This document shows, piece by piece, positions 55,982-64,000 of a stretch of 64,000 nucleotides of DNA. The translations under genes were made by a program, and so were the position numbers. Every line of letters starts with the position of its first letter. Within the stretch, counting starts at the first letter, position 1. The DNA comes from Progne subis subis. Lineage: Eukaryota; Chordata; Aves; Passeriformes; Hirundinidae. Location: positions 1-64,000 of the forward strand of contig JAKJHU010001410.1 of the NCBI GenBank assembly GCA_022316685.1, written 5' to 3'. The notes beneath the pieces are model-generated. The model saw nothing but the letters and a program-made list of their open reading frames with translations. It was not told the DNA's origin and ran no database searches.

Positions 55982-56901
55982 ATGTCAACAGCAGCTCCAT
56001 CAGCCACTTCCTCCTGCTGGCATTGGCAGAGACGCGGCAGCTGCAGCTCCTGCACTTCTGCCTCTTCCTGGGCATCTCCCTGGCTGCCCTCCTGGCCAAC
56101 GGCCTCATCATCAGCGCCGTAGCCTGCGGCCACCTCCTGCACACGCCCGTGTTCTTCTTCCTGCTCAACCTGGCCCTCACCTACCTGGGCTCCATCTGCA
56201 CCACTGTCCCCAAAGCCATGCACAATTCCCTCTGGGACACCAGGACCATCTCCTACAATGTGCTGCACAAGTCTTTTTCTTTTTGTTGTTCATGTCAGCA
56301 GAGTATTCCTCCTTACTGTTATGTGCTATGACCACTATGTGTCCATCTGCAAACCCCTGCACTACGGGACCCTCCTGGGCAGCAGAGCTTGTGCCCACAT
56401 GGCAGCAGCTGCCTGGGCCAGCGCCTTTCTCAATGCTCTCATGCACACGGCCAATACATTTTCCCTGCCCCTGTGCCATGGCAATGCCCTGGGCAACTTC
56501 TTTGTGAAATCCCCCCATCCTCAAGCTCTCCTGCTCAAAATCCCATTAGGGAATTTCAGCTTCTTGGTTTTCCATCTGTTTAGGACTTGGCTGTTTTATG
56601 TTCATTGTTTTCTCCTATGTGCAGATCTTCAGGGCCGTGCTGAGGATCTCCTCTGAGCAGGGCGGCACAAAGCCTTTTCCACCTGCCTCCCTCACCTGGC
56701 TGTGGTCTCTCTGTTCCTCAGCACTGTCATGTTTACATACCTGAAGCCCCCCTCCATCTCCTCCCCATCCCTGGATCTGGCCCTGTCAGTTCTGTACTCG
56801 TGATGACTCCAGCCCTGAACCCCCTCATCTACAGCCTGAGGAACCAGGAGCTCAAGGCTGCGGTGTGGAGACTGATGACTGGAAGGTTTCAGGAACATTA
56901 A
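55982..56901 (+). pseudogene. Olfactory receptor pseudogene, OR14-type, copy B
   Basis: A paralogue of the receptor relic in copy A. A base is missing immediately after the ATG (atgtcaac versus atgtgcaac), so the start is out of frame with the body. Readable parts: TRQLQLLHFCLFLGISLAAL, HTPVFFFLLNLALTYLGS, PKAMHNSLWDTRTISYN, VMCYDHYVSICKPLHYGTLL (DRY replaced by DHY), ASAFLNALMHTANTFSLPLC and the intact end IYSLRNQELKAAVWRLMTGR. A deletion near 56260 and further indels near 56513, 56660 and 56803 break the frame. Breaks at the start and near 56260 are private to this copy; copy A has its own private break after the DRY motif. The two therefore decayed partly independently after duplication. 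Confidence 0.88.
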
Positions 56902-58477
56902 ACTCTAGCCAGTGTCTGAAAATCTCATGTAATTAAAATAATCTTTGATACTTCTTGTTGTTTTCATTTTGGAGGTTCTTTTAGTTTATTTTATTGTTTT
57001 ATTATTGCCCACAAAGTCATGTCATTAATTGTTCTATTTCTCATGTTGTTTGTCTCCACCATCTATCTGGCCACAGACTCCATCAATGAGGGATTGCACT
57101 CTTGGCGGCTTTAAAGGAATCAAGGATCTCCCAGGCAAGTTTTCTGCAGAGATGCCCCTTTTGTTCCCTTCTGTGCAGCTGCAGCAGCAATGTCTGTGTG
57201 CAGAGCTGGGGCAGATCAGTGCTGGCACAGCAGCTGTGCCCAGGAGCAGCAGCACTTGGTGTTGCCAGTGCTGCTCCCGTGCCCCTGCCCCGCTGCCCTC
57301 CTGGCCCTGCTGTTGCTGTAGGGCCTGAGTGCTCTCGGGGCCGGGCACAGTGCTGGGGGTGGCAGTGCCGGGGCTGCAGCAGGGACAGGCCATGGGCACT
57401 GCTGGGGCAGCGCTGATGCCTCAGGGCAGGGCCTGGGGGCTCCAGGCTCCTTGCCCAGGCTCTCTCCAGAACACGCCCAGGCCAATGCTCAGCAGAGAAA
57501 AGCCCCGTGAGCAGCCCCAGGGTGGCCGTGGGCAGGCTGGGGGCAAACAGCATGGCTGGGGCTCTGCAAGGTGCCCTGGGGGAGACGGGAAGGAGCAGCA
57601 GAGCAGGGGCTGATCCATCCCCACTGTGCTGGACACCCCAGGGCAGCGTCCCAGAGCGTCCTCATGCACCTGCCAACAACATCCCTCCTCTGCAGCCCTG
57701 GCCTCTCCCCCAGGTCACACAGGAGCCGCATCCTTGCAGGCACAGACACGGCAGCACTGGCTCAGGAGCCCCTGTGTGCACTGCCCAGAGCAGGCGTGAG
57801 CACCCCCATGGTGTTGGTGTGGGGAGATGAACCTGAGTGAGCACAAATCCATCAGCCCCTGGGGCCAGGAAGGGCTGGGGGACAGCAGGGAAACCACTCC
57901 GGTTTGTGGTGGCCTCTGAAGTCAGCCAGAAAGTTTGTTCCCATGAGCTGGGTTTTTTGTTCCACTGCAGACATTGTTGGTCAGAGCCAGGGCTGCCTGG
58001 CAGCCACCCCCAAACTGCCCTGAGCATTTCCTTTGCTTCACCTTGGCTTTCTTTCACTATTCCTGCTACAAATTTCTTCCTATTGCTCACCCCTGTTCCC
58101 TCCCCTGCAAACAGCCCATCCCTGGTTGCCCTTTCCTCTCTGGTCCCGCTCCCCATTTCAGTTCCTGAGCTGGCACCATGGGAACATCCCTTGGGGAGCA
58201 GGATCATCCTCCAAGTGCTTCAGGAATTGTCTGCAGCCTCCTGCAGTGCCTCGTGCTGCTCCCTTGCCAGAGGCACCACAGACCAGGGGGGCACATCTGG
58301 GCTGCTGTGTCTGGCTGTGGGGCTCCCTGTTCTGGGCAAGGAGGAGGAGCTGCAGAGGCTCTGCAGGACTGGCAGGATGGGCTTTGGGGCTGTGAGGAGA
58401 AGCTGAGGCACCTGGGCTGCTGGAGCTTCTGGAGAGGAGCCCAGGGCTCATCCTGCAACTGCTGCAAGGGTGGTTTC
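56902..58477 (+). other. Non-coding flank downstream of receptor relic B
   Basis: Colinear with 19187-20764; no gene supported. Confidence 0.6.
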
Positions 58478-58826
58478 AGAGAATCACAGAATCAGCAAGG
58501 TTGGAGAAGACCTTGGACATCATCAAGTCCAACCTGTGCCCTGATAGTGCCTTGTTTCCCCTGAGCCTCCTCTTCTCCAGGATAAACAACCGCAGCTCCC
58601 TCAGCTGCTCCTCACAGGACTTGTGTTCCAGAGCCCTCACCAGCCTTGTTGCCCTTCTCTGGACACACTCCAGCCTCTCCAAGTCCTTCCTAAATTGGGG
58701 AGCCCAGAACTGGACACAGCACTCGAGGTGCTGCCCAACCAGTGCCGAGCACAGGGGAAGAATCGCTGCCCTGCTCCTGCTGGCCACACTGTTCCTGATC
58801 AATAGGAGTGCCAGGGGCTGGATGAG
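58478..58826 (-). mobile_element. CR1 LINE 3' fragment, copy B
   Basis: Duplicate of the CR1 fragment in copy A; the minus strand reads [20 protein letters not shown]. Confidence 0.9.
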
Positions 58827-58866
58827 GGAAATGGTGGGGACAGGGTGAGGACAAAGTCTGATTGAT

Positions 58867-59808
58867 TGTCAACCGTGAAGGGTCTTGATTTTCATATCAA
58901 TTTAGATTGCATTTAATGCACTGAGGATCAATATCAATTGGACAGTGTAGATATGAATCTATAAATATGTACTAAATGAAAATAATTCATGCTAATTGTA
59001 ATCGTATCAATATTTTAAATATATATATTATATATATGTATATATATATTTAAAAATATTTGTCATAAAGTAGTAAAGTAAAAAGTAGATGTGAGTAGTG
59101 TTACAAAGCAGATGGGCCCCTTGGCAGATGCTACATGAGAAGAATAAGATACAGGATGCAATTTGAGATAAACAGGAGTCTCAAAGCTGGATTGGCCAAA
59201 GCTGGGACTACTCCAAGGTCAGGAGATGGGCCCTTTGCAGATGTGATGGGATACAGGATGTCTTAAGCTTGAACTGGCCTTGAGATGGACAAAGTTGGGA
59301 CTATTCCAAGGCAGGGAGTTTGGGTGGTGGTTTGATCCATGAAATAATTACTTTTTGGCACATAATGCTTAGTTATGTATAACACAAACCTTAGAGCGCA
59401 TGCACAGCCAGTGAGGTTATTCATAGGACGAGAGGAAGATGCTGAGCCTTCATCTGAAGAAGACCACCAAGAAGCCAAGAAGATCCCCTAACAACAAGTG
59501 GAGCACGTGCTACGTAGTATAGGGATGTAGATTTTAAGAATTGAAAATAGGAGGAGATTTACGAGAAATATTAATGAATGTGTATTAGCATACAGTATAT
59601 CAGTTCAAGTTGGATTACTTTGTTTTGTACGTGAGGTAGGGTGAAAACCCTCCTCCGTACCCCGGTCATTTTTGCTTATGCTTTAACCAAACATTACTTA
59701 TCTTCAATTAATCACTGCCAAATTTTTGTATATGCTTGATTATAAAATGCTACTTAAATAAAATTGCATTGCTGCTAAATTCAACTTTGTTACTTATTAA
59801 ATTAGACA
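58867..59808 (+). mobile_element. AT-rich LTR-like element, copy B
   Basis: Duplicate of the element at 21154-22070. The internal (TA)n stretch near 59020 is longer than in copy A. Confidence 0.45.
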
Positions 59809-59827
59809 AATAGAGCTTCATTTAAAA

Positions 59828-59929
59828 CCCTTCCTTCCTTCCTTCATTTTTCCTTTCTCCTTTCCTTCTTTCTCTCTCATTTCTTTCTCTCCCTTTTCTC
59901 TTTTCTTTTCTTTTCTTTCTTTTCTTTTC

Positions 59930-59960
<31 letters not shown>

Positions 59961-60084
59961 CTTTTCTTTTCTTTTCTTTTCTTTTCTTTCTTTTCTTTTC
60001 TTTTCTTTTCTTTTCTTTTCTTTTCTTTTCTTTTCTTTTCTTTTCTTTTCTTTTCTTTTCTTTTTTCTTTTCTTTTCTTTTCTT
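59828..60084 (+). repeat. 257-bp polypyrimidine tract, (TTTTC)n, copy B
   Basis: Almost pure (TTTTC)n with few variants. It lacks the TCTTC and CTCTCC variant core found in copy A. Confidence 0.97.
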
Positions 60085-60321
60085 GGGAGCAGGTGCCCTT
60101 ACCCTCCCCAAATCACTGCCACTCCATCTCAGCCCTGCACAGCACCTTAAACTCAGCCTTCCCAATTTCATGGCAACCTCCTACAAGACACTTCCAGGTC
60201 CCAAAATTCCTGAAAGCACCAGCAGCCCTCAAAAACTGCCTCTTGCTTTCCTTCCCTCTACTCCCCTACCCCAAGAGCCCAAACCACCCCCACTACTGCA
60301 ATTACACCCCACATTACACAT

Positions 60322-60443
60322 AACCCATCCCTCCCATCCCATCCCATCCCATCCCATCCCATCCCATCCCATCCCATCCCATCCCATCCCATCCCATCCC
60401 ATCCCATCCCATCCCATCCCATCCCATCCCATCCCATCCCATC
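60322..60443 (+). repeat. (CATCC)n pentanucleotide repeat, copy B
   Basis: About 23 uninterrupted units; the minus strand is (GGGAT)n. Confidence 0.97.
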
Positions 60444-61482
60444 AATGCCTTCTGGGCAGGAAGTCCTCCCCAACAAGGCCTTGGATACATCCAGCCATTC
60501 CAGGGCAGCCGCAGCTTTTCCTCCCACTCTGTGCCAGGGCCCCACCGCCCTCCCAGGGAACAAGTCCATCCCCACATCCCAGCTCACCCTGGCCCCAAGC
60601 AGCGTCCAGCCATGGCCCGTGTCCTGGCGCTGCAGGCCCTTGGCAAGAGTCTCTCCCAGCCAGCAATTCCTGCTCTTCCCTGCTCTGGGGCAGCAGCTGC
60701 AAGTTGATTTGCTCCCTGGGCTCTGGCCCAGCCCCAAGCCAGGGCCGGGACCTTTCCCCAGAGCTCTGCCGGCACTGGCTCGCTTCGGCCGCAGCCCAGC
60801 AGCAGACGGAGCTCAGAGCTCCCCGGGGGCTGCGCCTCCTGCCCAGGGACAGCAGCAGGGGCAGCTGAGACTTCTGCCCCGGGGCCAGCAGGGAATGCAC
60901 CCCAGGGAATGGCTGGGCTGGGCCAGGCCAGCTGAGGGCTGGAGACCAGCAAAAGCTTCTTCCCCTACACGGGGCTTGACCACTCCCAGCTCCCTAGGGA
61001 ATGGTCACAGCTGCCAGGCTGCCGCAGCTCCAGGAGCCTTTGGACACTGCTCCCGGGAATGCCCAGGCTGCCACTCTTGGGCTGTCTGTGCAGGGCCAGG
61101 GGCCTGCACTCCATGATCCCGCTGCCTCCCTCCCAGCTCAGCCCCTTCTGCAGTTCTCTCCCTTGGGCGCAGCCTTTGTGTCTCCTCCAGGCGCTGGCAG
61201 AGCTCTTGGGGCCGGGGCAGGAGCGGCACAGCCCCAGCGTTCCCCTCTCTGTGACACCACGGTGGGGACAGCTCCAACGTTCCCTGCCTGGGGACGCTCC
61301 AAGGGAAGCGTCCAGAGCCACAGCCAGACAGCAAAACTGAGCGGGCACTGAGCACCCCCAGGCCGGGCTGATGTGCATTGCTGTGCACACAGCTCGGGGA
61401 AGGTCCCCTGGCCACCTCCACAGTGCCACAGGCAAGGGGCACATAGAGGGACAGAGCTCTGCCCAGGGCTGACAGGGAGAGT
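60444..61482 (+). other. Non-coding part of copy B
   Basis: Colinear with 23192-24223, including the CR1-like stretch at about 60930-61150. No gene supported. Confidence 0.5.
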
Positions 61483-61846
61483 TAATTAAAAAAACAAAAA
61501 GAACCTAAAAGAAGACAAAAAACCAGAAAAACCCACACAAAACCAAAAATTCCCACCACCTAATGAAAGAAAAAAAAAAAAACAAAACAAAAAAAACAAA
61601 ACCACAAAAAAAAAAAAGCCACCCAAACAAACAGAACAAAAAACCCACACAAAACCAAAATTTCCCACACACCTAAAAAAGAACAACAAAAAAAGATAAA
61701 AAACCCACAAAACAAAAAAAAAAGCTCTCCCCAAACTCTCCCTGAAGTCAATAAAAGCAATCAAAACAAAAGAACAGGAAAGTAAAACAAACCAAACCAA
61801 AAATACAAACAAAACCCCAAAAGAAAAACAAACAATAAAAGGAGAA
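61483..61846 (+). repeat. A-rich low-complexity tract, copy B
   Basis: Counterpart of 24224-24598 with many small indels. Confidence 0.9.
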
Positions 61847-61962
61847 CTTCCCCCAGCAGAGCTGTTCCATCCCTCAGTTCTCACACCTGCATGCACACAA
61901 GACCTGGGGCTGCAGAAAATGAGGACTCATTGGGCACATTTGCAGGAAAAGCAGGTTTAGGA

Positions 61963-62573
61963 TGTTATAAATAAATTCTATTCAAGAAATCTATGTTTTA
62001 GTTACTTAATTGTTAAGTAATTCCATTAAGATTGTTAATGCTAGCTTCTATATAAAGAATTTGCCTTATTCCTGTTTTAATACTGATTTATTACCTTATT
62101 TGCTTGTTTGTTAATTAAGAATTCACCTTATTACCTGTATCTCTGCTCCCATTCGCCGATAGTGTCTGAATATGCAAATAAAAAGAACGCTAGAATTCTG
62201 GGAACAACTCAAGAACAAGAGACTCTGAAAAGCAGGGAACCAAAGTAAAATCCAGGACTGTAGTCGCATTTTAGACTAGTGCAAGAAGTACGGGGGTCCG
62301 CCGAAGCAGCTTCATTTAGTCGCTGTGTGACCTGAGAAGGAGTCCCCCATCGCTGGATGACCCCTGATCAGCGACGCGAAACGGACTCCCCGGCAAGGGA
62401 AAAAGCCCGTGAGGGGGGTGGGAGTCCCCAGCTTTGCTGTGAAGCGAAGCTGTGTGTACCTCCTCCTCCACGTTGCCAAGGGAGCAAGCAAGCTCTCCCC
62501 CAAGGCCAAGCTTGATAATAAAGAAACATACAAAACCAGCAAGTCTCTGACTCTTTATATTTTTTCCAGAACA
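61963..62573 (+). mobile_element. ERV3 5' LTR
   Basis: 611 bp, TGTTATAA...CCAGAACA. AATAAA lies at 62517-62522, about 50 bp before the end. The U3 is AT-rich and the R region CG-rich. Confidence 0.88.
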
Positions 62574-62578
62574 ATTTT

Positions 62579-62598
62579 TGGGGGCTCGTCCACGGGAT
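62579..62598 (+). promoter_or_regulatory. ERV3 primer binding site, tRNA-Pro-like
   Basis: TGGGGGCTCGTCC followed by ACGGGAT. The canonical gammaretroviral tRNA-Pro site is TGGGGGCTCGTCCGGGAT, so an AC dinucleotide appears inserted within it. Confidence 0.85.
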
Positions 62599-62891
62599 TT
62601 GGCCACGCCTGAAGAGGGACCGAGGACGGGACGGCCGCTCGCCCTTCGGACCTCCGGGACAGCTGGACAAGCGGGAGCAGCCTGGGACCGGCAACGAGGA
62701 GGAGCGCCGGAGGGTGAGCATTCCGGCGGCGGGTAAAGGAGACGTGCGAGTGCGAGTGTGAAAGAGTCGGGGGCCGGCAGCTCGGACCCCCGGAACTGAG
62801 TGTGGACCCCTCGGTACTGCGGTTTCGGACCCCCGCGAGGGGGCCGGCCAGGAAAAGGGGGAAGCGAGAGAATAATGAGTGAGGCGTCTCC

Positions 62892-63083
62892 TTAGGGCAG
62901 AAAGACCCCCCCCTGGGCGTGCAGGGGAAAACAGAGTGCGAGTGGCACGCATTAGGGGCAGAAAGACCCCCCCCGGGCGTGCAGGGGAAAACAGAGTGTG
63001 AGTGGCACGCATTAGGGGCAGAAAGACCCCCCCTGGGCGTGCAGGGGAAAACAAAGTGTGAGTGGCACGCATTGGGGGCAGGT
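62892..63083 (+). repeat. 60-bp triplication in the ERV3 leader
   Basis: Three near-identical copies at exactly 60-bp spacing, each with ggggcagaaagacccccc, gggcgtgcaggggaaaac and gagtggcacgcatt, followed by a partial fourth. Confidence 0.95.
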
Positions 63084-64000
63084 CCCCCCCCTTAAAGGCT
63101 AGAGTAGCCTAGGAGGGTTTAGAGTCCCTGGAGGGGCGGGAAAACCGTACCAGGGTTGACAGGGTGTCCCCAAACACTGCGGGTGCCGAGAGCTCATGAG
63201 AGTCCCTGCTTCCCAGGACTGAGCCAGACGCACCGGAGAGGGTGTGCTGCCGCGGTCTCAGGGAGGAGGCCGTAAACCCATAGCCCGAGGACACCGGGGT
63301 GGGGAGTCAATGTAGAGGCAAGGCGGGCATCCTGCACACACACACTCATCCCTCTTGCCGAGGCTGCTTCGCTGGGGAGAAGTAGTCAAGCCAGTCCTGG
63401 TGGAAGGCAAAGGGGTCGGGCCCTGCTGGGGTTGATCCTTGGAAACAAGGAAGGGATACCCCCCCAGGTAACCCGTGCGGAGTCTTGACCTCTTACCTCC
63501 GTTTCAAAAAGTGAAGAGGGGGACTGTACTAGTACAGGGCAGTCTAGTCCGGGGTTCGGACTGAAGGTGTCCGGCCCGGCGGGGGCTAAGGCGTGGGAAG
63601 GCCCTGAGGCCCGGAAGGGGATGCCAGTACTAGGGACCCTGTCGTGCGCCGCAAAGCGTGTCCAGAGTCTCAGGGGTGAGGCAAGGCGCGGGGGTACATA
63701 GGGGGTGAGGTCATTAGGACTCACCTCAAAGGGGTCAGAAGAGAGTCTGAGCCCCTGGTGTAAGTAAAGTGTGAGCGTCCAAGGAAGTGAAGAAGGTTAG
63801 AGAAAGTGAGTAGAAAGAGGGAGAATTTGTTCCCTAATGAAAGCAAAAGTGTAGGAAAGAGTAGAAAAGCATAAAGTTTAGGAGTTTTATGTTGAAGTGT
63901 TCAAGAATTAAGTCAGGAGATTTGAAGTAAAGGGAGAAAAGCTGAAGAATTTTTTTTTGCTTAAAAAAAAAAAAAAAAACCTGTGTTGCCAGTCAGTAAA
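63084..64000 (+). other. ERV3 leader continuation
   Basis: GC-rich sequence becoming purine-rich after 63770, with an A-run near 63964. No convincing gag start; presumably leader/packaging region. Confidence 0.5.

Larger units (their letters stand above)
52636..61962 (+). repeat. Segmental duplication, copy B
   Basis: Colinear with 14222-24712 with scattered substitutions and single-base indels. It lacks the solo LTR and has a shorter polypyrimidine tract. Its right edge is cut by an ERV LTR at 61963; copy A continues unbroken at the matching point. Confidence 0.92.
61963..64000 (+). mobile_element. ERV3: class I (gammaretrovirus-like) ERV, 5' part
   Basis: Plus-strand provirus entering copy B: 5' LTR, tRNA-Pro-like primer site and a leader of at least 1.4 kb that runs to the window edge. 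No gag frame has begun by the end. Copy A shows the empty site (tttaggacaggc). The bases before the LTR are ttagga, so a short (4-6 bp) target duplication is expected on the unseen right side. Confidence 0.88.

Noticed and set aside
62368..63072. A 234-codon minus-strand frame with three repeats of MRATHTLFSPARPGGVFLPL
   Set aside because: It comes from the 60-bp leader triplication, whose length is divisible by three; antisense to the provirus, no support.

Overview
The window looks like a gene-poor, repeat-rich block of a bird genome, most likely a songbird. The evidence is CR1 LINE 3' ends, several avian-type LTR families, endogenous retroviruses (ERVs) with tRNA-Trp-like, tRNA-Lys-like and tRNA-Pro-like primer binding sites, an OR14-type (gamma-c) olfactory receptor family, and a bird-type C2H2 zinc-finger family with a recurrent short first exon. 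I found no protein gene that is clearly intact. Everything gene-like is a fragment or carries frameshifts. Homologies come from recognising sequence by eye, not from a search.

Layout. (1) 1-6.6 kb: twelve exons of HYDIN, the axonemal central-pair protein, on the + strand, in an unusual order. Four exons matching a far-downstream part of the protein come first, followed by eight exons matching the extreme N-terminus. (2) 6.9-8.5 kb: LTR-type elements. (3) 8.5-10.4 kb: a decayed C2H2 zinc-finger gene. (4) 12.1-24.7 kb: a composite tandem array (about 36-bp and about 190-bp units) followed by a block of about 10.5 kb. That block holds an olfactory receptor pseudogene, CR1 pieces, an AT-rich LTR-like element, a long polypyrimidine tract and a (CATCC)n tract. 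(5) 24.7-34.2 kb: a CpG-rich island, a second zinc-finger pseudogene, an array of RFX/X-box-like motifs, a 145-bp tandem array and a third, partial copy of the block. (6) 34.4-51.3 kb: a 6.8-kb minus-strand class II ERV without env, an S100PBP-like relic, a truncated second class II ERV and two LTR-like elements. (7) 51.3-62.0 kb: a second copy of the composite array and of the block. (8) 62.0-64.0 kb: the 5' LTR, primer site and leader of a plus-strand class I (gammaretrovirus-like) ERV that runs off the window.

How it fits together: the two large copies (14222-24712 and 52636-61962) are one segmental duplication. Their length difference is almost fully explained by a solo LTR present only in the first copy and a polypyrimidine tract about 490 bp longer in the first copy. 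The ERVs, satellites and duplicated gene fragments suggest a region reshaped by repeated unequal exchange and retroelement insertion rather than by coordinated gene function.
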